Of a stretch of 26,161 nt of DNA, positions 4,894 to 12,791 are shown one piece after another. A program made the translations under genes and the position numbers. The stretch comes from a virus. Numbering within the stretch: position 1 is the first letter of the stretch; every line of letters starts with the position of its first letter. The DNA lies in IMG/VR virus record IMGVR_UViG_3300009537_000149, positions 1 through 26,161 of that record; one strand, given 5' to 3'. The notes below the pieces were generated by a model that saw only the letters and a program-made list of their open reading frames with translations, did not search any database and had not been told where the DNA came from.

Positions 4894-7410
4894 ATGAGCA
4901 AGTTTTACACTAATGTCACTCTCTCTGGAAACAAGATTCTGGTTCGGGAAATAAAGAATGGGCAGAGAATCCAACGCAAGGACGGCTTCTCTCCCACCCT
5001 CTTTGTTCGCTCGGCTGACGAGACTTCTCCATATAAGAGTTTGTTTGGGGAGCGCGTTGGGCCAGTCACATTTGATACAATGTCTGAGGCTAAGAAGTTC
5101 ATCCAATTGTACACCGGGGTTGCCGATTTCCCTATTATGGGGAACACGTCTTATGTCCATCAGTATATTGCTGAAAATTATCCAGGTGAAATTGAGTATG
5201 ATTTCACTCAGTTGAAAATTCTAACAATAGACATTGAGACAAGTGCTGAGTTTGGTTTCCCCAATGCAACGGACCCAGTAGAAGAAGTTCTCTTAATCAC
5301 GGTTCAGGATAACAACACCAAGAAGATTACAACATTTGGTGCGAGGCCCTTTGATGTAAACAACATTCAGTTTATCAAGCACACGGACAATTATGAATAT
5401 GTCAAGTGCAAGGATGAGGCAGACCTCCTCAACACCTTCATTGAATTTTGGGCTAACTCTTACCCCGACATTGTGACTGGTTGGAACACTCAGCTTTTCG
5501 ATATTCCATATCTAGTTGCGCGTATAGACCGAGTGATTGGGATGGATGTTGGGGTGCTGTTATCTCCCTGGAAGGATGTGAAGTTTCGCACCGTCTTTGC
5601 GAATGGCCGTGAAATGCCCGCATATGATATTTCGGGAATTTCATCGCTTGACTATCTTGACCTCTATAGAAAATTTACCTATACGAATCAAGAGAATTAT
5701 CGGCTCGACCACATTGCAATTGTTGAATTGGGGAAACATAAGTTGGAAAACTCCTACGACACATACAAGGATTTCTACACCAAAGATTGGCAGCGGTTTG
5801 TTGAATACAACGTGATTGACGTTGAGCTTGTAGACGAACTTGAGGATAAAATGCGGCTCATTGAGCTTATTGTCACTATGGCATATGATGCCAAATGTAA
5901 ATATAATGATGTATTTTCTGCGGTGAGAACTTGGGACTGCATTTTGTATAATCATCTCCGGGACAAGAACATTGTCGTTCCTCAAAAGAACGAGTCGGTT
6001 GAAAGTCGTTCGATTGTCGGTGCATTTGTCAAGGAGCCTGTTCCTGGAAAGTATAACTGGGTTGTGAGTTTTGACGCGGCTTCGCTATACCCAAGTATCA
6101 TTATGCAACACAATTTGTCTCCCGAGACATTGGTAAGTGACGAGAATATGAATGTAAATGTTGAAGGTCTGCTCAATTCGCAGTATGACCTATCTTCTCT
6201 GCTTGATGAAAATGTTGTAATGAGCGCAAATGGATATAAATTTACGAGAGACAAGATTGGGTTGTTTCCTGAAATCGTTGCAAAAATTTTCAGCGAAAGA
6301 CAGTTCTTCAAAAAGAAGATGATTCAGGTCGAAAAGGAGTATGAAAAAACTCACGACCACGCATTGGTTAGAGAAATTTCTGCCTTAAACAACAAGCAGA
6401 TGGCAAGAAAGATTCAGCTTAATTCTCTTTACGGCGCGTGGGGGAATGAATTCTTTCGTTACTATGATCCCAGAATTGCTGAGGCTGTCACTATGACAGG
6501 GCAGTATATAATTCGACGGGTTGCAAATGTGATGAATGAGTACCTCAATAAGGTCTGCGCGACGAGCAATGTTGATTATGCTTTCTATGGCGATACAGAT
6601 TCGGTTTATATTGCGCTTGACCATCTAGTGAAGAAGTTTTATTCCAACCTGTCAACGGAAGAAATCGTAAATGTCCTAGATAAGATTTGCAAGGATAAGC
6701 TAGAAGTTGAAATCAATAATGCGTGTTCTCAGATATCTGACGTTATGAATGCAACGGAAAAGAAGATATTCTTTAAGAGAGAAGTCATTGCAGATTGTGG
6801 CTTGTGGGTTGCGAAAAAGCGATATGCTTTGAATGTTCACGATTCTGAGGGTGTTCGGTATGAGAAGCCGAAACTTAAGGTGATGGGACTGGAAATCGTT
6901 AGAAGCTCTACGCCTGCTTCGGTGCGTGAGCATCTTCGGGAAGCTGTTCGTATTTGCTTGACGGGTGGGGAAGAGGCAATACAGCAATACATTTTAGAGT
7001 TTGAGAAGAAGTTTCGTTCTCTAACCCCCGAGGAGATCGCCTTTCCGCGAGGAGTTAATAATCTGGAAAAGTATCAGTCCCAAACTAGCATCTATACTAA
7101 AGGAACTCCCTTGCACGTTCGTGGTGCATTGCTCTATAACAAGGAAATCAAAGAAAGAAAATTGGAAAAGAGATATGAAAAGATACGGAATGGTGATAAG
7201 ATAAAGTTTCTGTATTTGACTGAACCAAATACTCTTGGGGAAAATTGTATAGCATTTCAGGGTAAACTGCCAAAGGAACTTGACTTACATCGCTATGTTG
7301 ATTATATTACAATGTTCGAAAAGACGTTCTTGGATCCGATGGATACGGTCCTCGCGTCTATAAAATGGGCATCTAAGCCAGTTGCAACACTTGAAGGTCT
7401 TTTTTCTTAG
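4894..7410 (+). CDS. 43: Family B replicative DNA polymerase (T4 gp43-like)
   Basis: 838 residues (T4 gp43 is 898) with both proofreading exonuclease and polymerase domains. Exonuclease motifs: DIET (Asp113, Glu115), the segment PDIVTGWNTQLFDIPYL, and YNVIDVELV. Polymerase motif A is DAASLYPSII (394-403), motif B KIQLNSLYGAWGN, and motif C YGDTDS with catalytic Asp567 and Asp569; KKRYALNV follows. The C-terminus (TLEGLFS) ends in a hydrophobic tail comparable to the clamp-binding tail of T4 gp43. All catalytic residues are present and the gene is uninterrupted. It has its own early promoter and is followed 9 bases later by uvsX. Confidence 0.97.
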   Translation: MSKFYTNVTLSGNKILVREIKNGQRIQRKDGFSPTLFVRSADETSPYKSLFGERVGPVTFDTMSEAKKFIQLYTGVADFPIMGNTSYVHQYIAENYPGEIEYDFTQLKILTIDIETSAEFGFPNATDPVEEVLLITVQDNNTKKITTFGARPFDVNNIQFIKHTDNYEYVKCKDEADLLNTFIEFWANSYPDIVTGWNTQLFDIPYLVARIDRVIGMDVGVLLSPWKDVKFRTVFANGREMPAYDISGISSLDYLDLYRKFTYTNQENYRLDHIAIVELGKHKLENSYDTYKDFYTKDWQRFVEYNVIDVELVDELEDKMRLIELIVTMAYDAKCKYNDVFSAVRTWDCILYNHLRDKNIVVPQKNESVESRSIVGAFVKEPVPGKYNWVVSFDAASLYPSIIMQHNLSPETLVSDENMNVNVEGLLNSQYDLSSLLDENVVMSANGYKFTRDKIGLFPEIVAKIFSERQFFKKKMIQVEKEYEKTHDHALVREISALNNKQMARKIQLNSLYGAWGNEFFRYYDPRIAEAVTMTGQYIIRRVANVMNEYLNKVCATSNVDYAFYGDTDSVYIALDHLVKKFYSNLSTEEIVNVLDKICKDKLEVEINNACSQISDVMNATEKKIFFKREVIADCGLWVAKKRYALNVHDSEGVRYEKPKLKVMGLEIVRSSTPASVREHLREAVRICLTGGEEAIQQYILEFEKKFRSLTPEEIAFPRGVNNLEKYQSQTSIYTKGTPLHVRGALLYNKEIKERKLEKRYEKIRNGDKIKFLYLTEPNTLGENCIAFQGKLPKELDLHRYVDYITMFEKTFLDPMDTVLASIKWASKPVATLEGLFS

Positions 7411-7419
7411 GAGAGCCGA

Positions 7420-8469
7420 ATGTCAATGTTAAATAAACTGCAAAAAAATAGTACAATCAAGGACACAGAAATAGTGTCCGAATCTAGGTTCTTTACCGAG
7501 CAGGATATGATTCAGACCCAGGTACCTATGATTAATGTTGCTCTATCGGGACGATTGGATGGTGGATTGTGTCCTGGGCTGACGGTATTTGCGGGGCCAT
7601 CTAAGCACTTCAAGACTGCATTCGCAATGCTTCTTGCTAAGTCTTATATGGACAAGTATGAAGAATCGGTTGTCCTGTTCTATGATTCAGAGTTTGGTGC
7701 ACCTGCGGGATATTTCAAGGCGTTTAATATGGACACCTCTCGGGTTTTACACACTCCGGTGACTGACGTGGAGCAGTTGAAGCACGACCTTATGGCACAG
7801 GTTAGCAACATTGAACGCGGAGACCACGTTATTATCATTGTCGATTCTATCGGCAATCTTGCCTCCAAGAAAGAAGTCGATGACGCCCTTGAAGGCAAGT
7901 CTGTGGCCGATATGTCCCGCGCCAAACAAATCAAGAGTGTGTTTCGTATGGTCACGCCGCATCTGACTATCAAGGACATTCCTATGGTAGTTGTGAATCA
8001 CACCTACAAGGAAATCGGATTGTATCCGAAAGACATTGTTTCGGGGGGAACTGGAAGTTATTATAGCGCCAACAATATTTTCATTGTTGGGCGTCAGCAA
8101 GAGAAAGAGGGGCCAGATGTTGTTGGGTACAACTTTATTCTCAACGTAGAGAAGTCTAGGTTTGTCCGAGAAAAAAGTAAAATCCCGATTGAAGTCACCT
8201 TTGATGGTGGTATCAGCACTTGGTCTGGTTTGCTTGACATTGCTCTTGAATCAGGACACGTTGTCAAGCCTGCTAATGGCTGGTATCAAAAGGTGGGAGA
8301 AGAAAGGAAGGTCAGACTCAAGGAAACATATACAAAGGAATTTTGGATGCCAATTTTAACTGATCCAACATTCCGCAAGTGGATTGAAAAAACTTATATG
8401 GTGTCAAACTCACCCATTATGTCTGAGATTACAGACGAAACTATTGCCGAGGAGTATAACAATGTCTAA
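7420..8469 (+). CDS. uvsX: UvsX RecA-like recombinase
   Basis: 349 residues (T4 UvsX is 391). UvsX forms ATP-dependent filaments on single-stranded DNA and drives strand exchange for recombination-dependent replication. Walker A is GPSKHFKT (residues 59-66), matching the unusual T4 GPSKSFKS. Walker B is DHVIIIVDSIGNL, and DALEGKSVADMSRAKQIKS and MVVVNHTYKEIG are typical of the family. AGGAG lies about 7 bases before the ATG; a second Met is two codons in. It sits between 43 and 41, close to the T4 order uvsX-40-41. Confidence 0.95.
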   Translation: MSMLNKLQKNSTIKDTEIVSESRFFTEQDMIQTQVPMINVALSGRLDGGLCPGLTVFAGPSKHFKTAFAMLLAKSYMDKYEESVVLFYDSEFGAPAGYFKAFNMDTSRVLHTPVTDVEQLKHDLMAQVSNIERGDHVIIIVDSIGNLASKKEVDDALEGKSVADMSRAKQIKSVFRMVTPHLTIKDIPMVVVNHTYKEIGLYPKDIVSGGTGSYYSANNIFIVGRQQEKEGPDVVGYNFILNVEKSRFVREKSKIPIEVTFDGGISTWSGLLDIALESGHVVKPANGWYQKVGEERKVRLKETYTKEFWMPILTDPTFRKWIEKTYMVSNSPIMSEITDETIAEEYNNV

Positions 8470-8791
8470 AGAATTATTCTCAGTTCAGCCAATGGAAAAC
8501 TCTCCTGAAGGTTCACAGGACCACGAAATCTTAATTGAGGACGGCGAGTTCACAGGTGTGCGATTTAACTTTGGTGCAATTGAATTTGCAGGTGAAGATG
8601 GTGACGGTAATGGGACGATTCGCTTCAACTATGACATTCACAGCGACCCTGTTCCTGATGATGCTAAGGAGCGGTTCGAATCTGTAATTGGTGAAATTCT
8701 TCACACTATCATCCTCGAAATGGTTTCGAGGGAAGACGCGCCCGCAGAGTCCACAGAAGAGGTTAACGAGGAAGTTTCGGTAACTGAATGA
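8462..8791 (+). CDS. Acidic hypothetical protein between uvsX and the helicase gene
   Basis: 109 residues from ATG 8462, chosen because GAGGAG (8449-8454) lies 7 bases upstream; the frame is open further upstream, but only as an antiphase reading of uvsX. It overlaps uvsX by 8 bases and the helicase start by 4 (ATGA), so all three are translationally coupled. The protein is strongly acidic, with a beta-rich middle (EFTGVRFNFGAIEFAG...GTIRFNYDI), a helix (ERFESVIGEILHTIILEMV) and an acidic tail. T4 has gene 40 at this position with similar length, but gp40 is a membrane-associated head-assembly factor and no sequence similarity is apparent. Function unknown. Confidence 0.75.
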   Translation: MSKELFSVQPMENSPEGSQDHEILIEDGEFTGVRFNFGAIEFAGEDGDGNGTIRFNYDIHSDPVPDDAKERFESVIGEILHTIILEMVSREDAPAESTEEVNEEVSVTE

Positions 8792-9426
8792 AACTTGATT
8801 TGATGATTCTCTCTACCCTCATTAATGATGAGGAATATTTCAGGAAGGTCATTCCTTTTCTGAACGAGGAGTATTTTACGGATGGAAAGGAACGACGAAT
8901 TTTCTCGGCCATAAAAACTTTTGCCGACAAATACAATTCACCTCCTACTATAGAGGCATTGGGGGTAGAGATTCAATCTGCGCGTGATTTGAATGATAGT
9001 GAATATGCTGGTGTTGTTTCTATTCTAGAGGAGATTGGTGTTCCTCCCGATACCAATATGCAGTGGTTGTTAGACAACACCGAAAAGTTCTGTAAGGACA
9101 AGGCCGTATATAATGCAATTGTGAAGTCCATCCAGATTATAGATGGTAAGGACAAGGAGCATTCGCAGGAGGGCATTCCTGATATTCTTCAAAAGGCTCT
9201 TTCGGTTTGTTTTGACACTAATGTTGGTCACGATTATTTTCAGGATTCTGAGTCTCGGTTTGACTTTTATCATCGTAGGGAAAACAAGATCCCCTTTGAC
9301 TTGGAAATGTTCAACAAGATTACCAAGGGAGGGATTCCCAACAAGACGCTTAATATCTGTCTGGCGGGATGTGTCCATCCAGAAACAAAGGTTTTAATTA
9401 GATTTCGGAAACGTAGCTCCAGTTAG
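8788..9426 (+). CDS. 41: Replicative helicase (gp41-like), N-terminal half with a very short N-intein
   Basis: 212 residues. Residues 1-194 are the N-terminal domain and linker of a DnaB-type hexameric helicase (MILSTLINDEEYFRKVIPFL...IPFDLEMFNKITKGGIPNKTLNICLAG), ending inside the P-loop. Cys195 (nucleotide 9370) starts a segment CVHPETKVLIRFRKRSSS that reads as the first strand of an intein and stops at TAG 9424-9426. The rest of the intein and helicase is at 10281-11456. Joined exteins would be 194+267 = 461 residues, against 475 in T4 gp41. The last 29 bases overlap the 3' end of the opposite-strand HNH gene. The start is fixed by the ATGA overlap with the preceding gene. Confidence 0.92.
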   Translation: MKLDLMILSTLINDEEYFRKVIPFLNEEYFTDGKERRIFSAIKTFADKYNSPPTIEALGVEIQSARDLNDSEYAGVVSILEEIGVPPDTNMQWLLDNTEKFCKDKAVYNAIVKSIQIIDGKDKEHSQEGIPDILQKALSVCFDTNVGHDYFQDSESRFDFYHRRENKIPFDLEMFNKITKGGIPNKTLNICLAGCVHPETKVLIRFRKRSSS

Positions 9427-10204
9427 GTTTCTTTTTGGATTTGCACCAATTTATAATGGTTGCTGATGATACTGAATAATGTTTTGATGCCAACAGCAAT
9501 GAGTCAAAAATAATAACAGAATCCGTTACTTTTTTTCTAAGAGGAGATGGGCCACCAGTTGTTCTATTTTTCCATGGGTTGTGCGGGGAACCAAAAATAT
9601 ATCCTTGATCCAAATGTGCTTGAAAATCTTTTGGTGCAACCCGAATGAATTTATTTTGTCCTGGGATGTACATTCCTTTTTTGCCGATATGTGCTTTGGC
9701 TCCCATCGACGAACGTTTTTTTCTACCTTCGGGGGAATTCCAGAACTTGAAATGCGGATTTGTTTTATGACTTTTTGTCCCTCCCATCGAAGCTCGTTCT
9801 TTTCTGCCTTCTGGTGTAGACCAGTAATAAAAAGTTTTTTTTGATTTAGATTTTTTTTGAGACTCAAGGCCAGATTTTTTCCAAATTGCTTTTTGTTCTT
9901 TAGATGCTTTGTGAAATCCTATGTTGTTTTCAGCACACCATTTTCCTGTTATGCGGCGCTGTTCAGATGTTAGCTTTACGCCTAGCATATGCATAGCTCT
10001 TAAATCATTTGGGTTCCGATTTATTTTCCATAACAAAAAATGTGCTAACGTATGTTCTCTGGGAGTCAAAAATGATAAATTGGACCGTTCATCTGAACCA
10101 CCGCAATGCTTTGGTATGATGTGATGTTTGTGGATACCACTATTATTATAATTCTCTTTTCTAGACTCGCATAAGTTTTGGTATATAGACTTGTAAAATG
10201 ACAT
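9398..10204 (-). CDS. HNH homing endonuclease, antisense between the two helicase halves
   Basis: 268 residues. An HNH nuclease fold is visible at residues 27-55: HHIIPKHCGGSDERSNLSFL then TPREHTLAH (paired His, Asn42, His51/His55). Downstream are tandem basic modules: YYWSTPEGRKERASMGG and KFWNSPEGRKKRSSMGA, then MYIPGQNKFIRV...GYIFGSP, the same module type as in the gp44 remnant. The C-terminus is helix-turn-helix-like (LLASKHYSVSSATIINWCK). It probably cuts intein-free gene 41 and so spreads the cassette (inference). It is intact, on the strand opposite to all other genes, and its 3' end overlaps the N-helicase ORF by 29 bases. No Shine-Dalgarno is seen; a minus-strand late box lies about 50 bases upstream. 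Confidence 0.88.
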   Translation of the reverse strand: MSFYKSIYQNLCESRKENYNNSGIHKHHIIPKHCGGSDERSNLSFLTPREHTLAHFLLWKINRNPNDLRAMHMLGVKLTSEQRRITGKWCAENNIGFHKASKEQKAIWKKSGLESQKKSKSKKTFYYWSTPEGRKERASMGGTKSHKTNPHFKFWNSPEGRKKRSSMGAKAHIGKKGMYIPGQNKFIRVAPKDFQAHLDQGYIFGSPHNPWKNRTTGGPSPLRKKVTDSVIIFDSLLLASKHYSVSSATIINWCKSKKKPNWSYVSEI

Positions 10205-10219
10205 AAGATGCGTTATATT
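10191..10219 (+). promoter_or_regulatory. Possible early promoter for the helicase C-terminal half
   Basis: TTGTAA (10191-10196), 17 bases, TATATT (10214-10219). The -10 context GTTATATTTA equals that of the gene 45 promoter; the -35 matches TTGACA at 4 of 6. It overlaps the 5' end of the minus-strand HNH gene and would start transcription about 55 bases before ATG 10281, supplying the C half without reading through the antisense gene. Confidence 0.5.
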
Positions 10220-10257
10220 TAAGTGTTAGACAATGTTCCCTGTACCGGCTATATCAA

Positions 10258-10265
10258 TATTTATA
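10258..10265 (-). promoter_or_regulatory. Minus-strand late promoter for the HNH gene
   Basis: The plus strand reads TATTTATA, so the minus strand carries an exact TATAAATA late box. A transcript would start near 10252 and reach the HNH ATG (10204) after about 48 bases. Late timing is also known for T4 intron-encoded endonucleases. Confidence 0.5.
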
Positions 10266-10280
10266 CAAATGGAGTTTTCT

Positions 10281-11456
10281 ATGTATGCTTGGGAAACAAA
10301 AGAAATAGAAATTGGTCAAATTTCAACGCTCTTAGATGACTACGAAATACAAGTAGATTCACCTGATGGGTTTGTGGAAGTTACAACTTTTGTTGATAAG
10401 GGAGTGTGGGACGAATATATTTTATCAACTGAAGATGGAAAACGTGTTCGGTGCAATGAAAATCATTTGTTTGAAACTACAACTGGTTGGGAGTATGCTA
10501 AAAATCTCGTCGGCGCTTCTTTTAAAGTATTAACTAAAACTGGAGAATCTTCGGGGACTATTGTGCGGTCTGGGTTAAAAATACCAATTGTGGATATAAG
10601 AGTAGACCACCCCAATCATAGATATTACACGAATGAGGTTAGTTCTCATAATACAGGTGTTGGAAAATCTCTGTTTATGTGTCACTTTGCCGCATCCTCT
10701 TTGAGCCTGGGAAAGAATGTATTATATATCACACTGGAAATGGCAGAGGAGAGAATTGCCGAGAGAATTGATGCGAACCTGATGAATGTTTCTATGGAAG
10801 ATTTGCACGATATTCCCAAGGCTATGTTTAGTTCTAGGATTGAGAAAATCCGAAACAAGACAGAAGGCAGATTGATAGTCAAGGAGTATCCTACGGCTAG
10901 CGCACACGCTGGTCATTTTAGAGCGTTGCTCAACGAGCTTCAGCTTAAACAGGAATTTTCCCCGGATATCATCTTTATTGATTACTTGAATATCTGTGCC
11001 AGTTCTAGGTTCAAGCTGTCCAATCAGGTGAATAGCTATACTTACATTAAGAGCATTGCCGAAGAATTGCGCGGTTTGGCGGTTGAGTTTGATGTCCCAA
11101 TTTTCAGTGCAACGCAGACGACTAGAAGCGGATTTGCTAACTCGGACGTAGAATTGACTGATACATCAGAATCGTTCGGTCTCCCAGCAACAGCAGACTT
11201 CCTGTTCGCCCTGATTTCCACAGAAGATTTGGAAAAGTTAGGACAGATACTTGTCAAACAGCTTAAAAATCGTTATAATGATATATCATTGCATAAGCGA
11301 TTTGTTGTTGGAGTTGACCGCCCCAAAATGAGGCTCTATGATTTGGATCCAAATTCTCAGCGGAATCTTCTTCAGGATGATTCACCTGTGGCTGCACCTG
11401 CTGTAATATCATCAAAACGGTTCACCCGGGATTTCTCCAACATCAAATTGGACTAA
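10281..11456 (+). CDS. 41: Replicative helicase (gp41-like), C-terminal half preceded by a long C-intein fragment
   Basis: 391 residues from ATG 10281, chosen because GGAG (10271-10274) is 6 bases upstream; in-frame ATGs at 10233 and 10269 lack a ribosome binding site. Residues 1-124 are the intein C fragment, ending SSHN. From Thr125 the helicase resumes inside Walker A (TGVGKSLFMCHFA), followed by Walker B (IIFIDYLNI), ATQTTRSGF, FGLPATADFLFAL and a C-terminal tail. The TRSGF/ANSD point, where the published gp41-1 split intein sits in other phages, is uninterrupted. The C extein is 267 residues. The 5'-to-3' replicative helicase works with the gp61 primase; activity should require ligation to the 8788-9426 product. 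Confidence 0.92.
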   Translation: MYAWETKEIEIGQISTLLDDYEIQVDSPDGFVEVTTFVDKGVWDEYILSTEDGKRVRCNENHLFETTTGWEYAKNLVGASFKVLTKTGESSGTIVRSGLKIPIVDIRVDHPNHRYYTNEVSSHNTGVGKSLFMCHFAASSLSLGKNVLYITLEMAEERIAERIDANLMNVSMEDLHDIPKAMFSSRIEKIRNKTEGRLIVKEYPTASAHAGHFRALLNELQLKQEFSPDIIFIDYLNICASSRFKLSNQVNSYTYIKSIAEELRGLAVEFDVPIFSATQTTRSGFANSDVELTDTSESFGLPATADFLFALISTEDLEKLGQILVKQLKNRYNDISLHKRFVVGVDRPKMRLYDLDPNSQRNLLQDDSPVAAPAVISSKRFTRDFSNIKLD

Positions 11457-11493
11457 ATGCTAAATACTTTGGGGACAACCGAGGACGCTCCGA

Positions 11494-12186
11494 ATGTACC
11501 AGGCTCAAAGAATACATCGAAGAATGGAGAATTTCGAGGAATTTCAAACCCTCCCGGGGCGAGAAATAACCCATCGTCATCTCAGAAAGATTCTTAACCG
11601 ATTTTTGAAACCATTTGGGGCTAGGGCGGTTATTGAGCGCGACAAGACGTTGACGGGGAAGCCGAGGAGTTATCTTGAGGTGTCTGGTTATTTTCTTCCT
11701 GGAAAACGGTCAACGTCTGTGACTGTGACATTTCATATGCCAGCCAAAACGAAGAATGTTGTGTTTAGTGTTGGAGAAACCAATCGGTTTCTGTTCTTTT
11801 TGTCACAGGTTTTACAACACGAATTAATCCATAAAAATCAATGGGAACAATCCAATAAGGGCGGGGAGATTCGGACGGTTAAAGTCAACCATTCTGCCAG
11901 ACTGTCTAGAAAGAGAGTTGCTTCTATCGCCTATATGTCGGACATCGAAGAAGTTGAATCCTACGCGCACGACATAGTAATGGAGATTATGTATCATTAT
12001 CCGAAAGAAAATCCATATGATGTTATAAAGACCATAGATAAGCGCAGGTGTCTTTATAGCTATTCACTGTTCAAGCGGGCTTTCAAAGGAACCGACTGGA
12101 CAACTCTTAAGAAAATCCTGCTGAGAAAGATATATCGCTGGGTCCCCTATACTGAGATTCCTAAGAAGGTGTCTGTAAGTTGTTGA
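11494..12186 (+). CDS. Putative zinc metalloprotein with an HExxH motif
   Basis: 230 residues. QHELIHKNQ (HExxH at about residues 109-113) is preceded by a helix-like FLFFLSQVL and followed by SDIEEVESYAHDIVMEI, whose Glu residues could supply the third zinc ligand, as in gluzincin-like peptidases. Many T4-like phages of aquatic bacteria have a protein of this kind. Substrate and role are unknown; a phage-encoded protease acting on host or virion proteins is one possibility. The ATG at 11494 has GAGGA 8 bases upstream; Met11 (11524) is an alternative start. A weak late-like GCTAAATA (11459-11466) precedes it. No signal peptide. The C-terminus is basic. Confidence 0.6.
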   Translation: MYQAQRIHRRMENFEEFQTLPGREITHRHLRKILNRFLKPFGARAVIERDKTLTGKPRSYLEVSGYFLPGKRSTSVTVTFHMPAKTKNVVFSVGETNRFLFFLSQVLQHELIHKNQWEQSNKGGEIRTVKVNHSARLSRKRVASIAYMSDIEEVESYAHDIVMEIMYHYPKENPYDVIKTIDKRRCLYSYSLFKRAFKGTDWTTLKKILLRKIYRWVPYTEIPKKVSVSC

Positions 12187-12208
12187 TTTTAAAGGGGTTA
12201 GCTAGGGC

Positions 12209-12237
12209 TTGACAAACCGGTGTCGACCGACTATATT
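12209..12237 (+). promoter_or_regulatory. Early promoter for the 12279 gene
   Basis: TTGACA (12209-12214), 17 bases, TATATT (12232-12237) followed by TAATA. It uses the same spacing and -10 as the gene 45 and 43 promoters. The transcript would start near 12244, about 35 bases before the ATG. Confidence 0.75.
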
Positions 12238-12278
12238 TAATACATACACTAAAGACGCACTAATCGGCAGGAGGCCAA

Positions 12279-12434
12279 ATGAAGGAGCAGGAAGAATCCA
12301 ACTCTACTGAGGAGCAGAGTTTGGAAGAGGAACAAGAGTCATATTTGAATTATGGTGATGGACAGGCTCTGTTCTTTATGCTCCTCGAAAAAATGGACGA
12401 ACTTGGGCTTGACAATCTGGTGCAAATGCAGTAA
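12279..12434 (+). CDS. Small acidic protein, 51 residues, unknown function
   Basis: MKEQEESNSTEEQ... starts at 12279 with AGGAGG (12269-12274) 4 bases upstream, directly behind a consensus early promoter. The first ~21 residues are almost all Glu/Gln/Ser; the rest forms an amphipathic segment (ALFFMLLEKMDELGLDNLV). Small acidic early proteins of phages often bind host factors, but nothing identifies a target here. The promoter of the following gene overlaps its last codons. The strong promoter and ribosome binding site make it a credible gene despite its size. Confidence 0.65.
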   Translation: MKEQEESNSTEEQSLEEEQESYLNYGDGQALFFMLLEKMDELGLDNLVQMQ

Positions 12435-12437
12435 CTT
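12409..12437 (+). promoter_or_regulatory. Probable early promoter for the 12479 gene
   Basis: TTGACA (12409-12414) continues as TTGACAATCT, identical over 10 bases to the gene 45 promoter. After 17 bases comes TAACTT (12432-12437), a weaker -10. The site overlaps the 3' end of the 51-residue gene. Confidence 0.5.
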
Positions 12438-12478
12438 TAATATGTTGGTAAACGCTTACATTATGGAGATGAAAAACT

Positions 12479-12775
12479 ATGGCAAACACAACTTACACTC
12501 ACGCAGGCATCAGCACGGTTAACGGTCGCACAAAGGCTCGTTTCACCAACGACATTGCGGCCAGGGTCAAGCGACTCAACTCAACCGATTCACTGGACTT
12601 TGTTACTCTTCCGAGTCCTATGAGCAAGCTAGATGCCGCAAATTATCTGCTCACTTCGGGTGATCCTTCGATTCAGTCTACGGCTGCGGCTCAGGCTATT
12701 CAGCACGTTATTGAGCGTCACACGCCAAAGGCTGTAGCAACCAAGTCAGTTAAATCTGTTAAGTCCTCAAAGTAA
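12479..12775 (+). CDS. Hypothetical protein, 98 residues
   Basis: Starts MANTTYTHAGISTVNGRTKARFTNDIAARVKRL with GGAG about 10 bases upstream of the ATG. The middle is helical (MSKLDAANYLLTSG, then TAAAQAIQHVIERH) and the tail is Lys/Ser-rich (KSVKSVKSSK). Similar short proteins occur in T4-like phages of aquatic bacteria, but I know no function. The basic tail would allow nucleic-acid contact (inference). It is likely driven by the promoter at 12409 and followed by a structured 108-base gap before the helix-turn-helix gene. Confidence 0.65.
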   Translation: MANTTYTHAGISTVNGRTKARFTNDIAARVKRLNSTDSLDFVTLPSPMSKLDAANYLLTSGDPSIQSTAAAQAIQHVIERHTPKAVATKSVKSVKSSK

Positions 12776-12791
12776 TTTGAAGGACGGGTTG

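Larger units (their letters stand above)
9370..10652 (+). mobile_element. Atypically split intein plus opposite-strand HNH gene interrupting gene 41
   Basis: The N part is about 18 residues (9370-9423, Cys first). The C part is 124 residues (10281-10652) and holds what is normally N-intein sequence: SPDGFVEVTTFVDKG, the block-B-like RCNENHLFETTTGWEYAKNL, then block F (PIVDIRVDHPNHRYYTNE) and block G VSSHN, with Thr as the +1 residue. The total of 142 residues is a normal mini-intein, but the break is after the first strand, as in the few known short-N split inteins (AceL-TerL, VidaL). An HNH endonuclease gene lies between the parts on the minus strand. The insertion point is within the Walker A loop (LAG / TGVGKS). 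Confidence 0.82.

Noticed and set aside
8462-8791. Homologue of T4 gene 40 between uvsX and 41
   Set aside because: Only position and length agree; gp40 is membrane-associated, whereas this protein is acidic and soluble with no visible similarity.
11100-11160. A second intein at the TRSG site of helicase (the published gp41-1 site)
   Set aside because: The sequence reads ATQTTRSGFANSDVEL without interruption; the site is empty.
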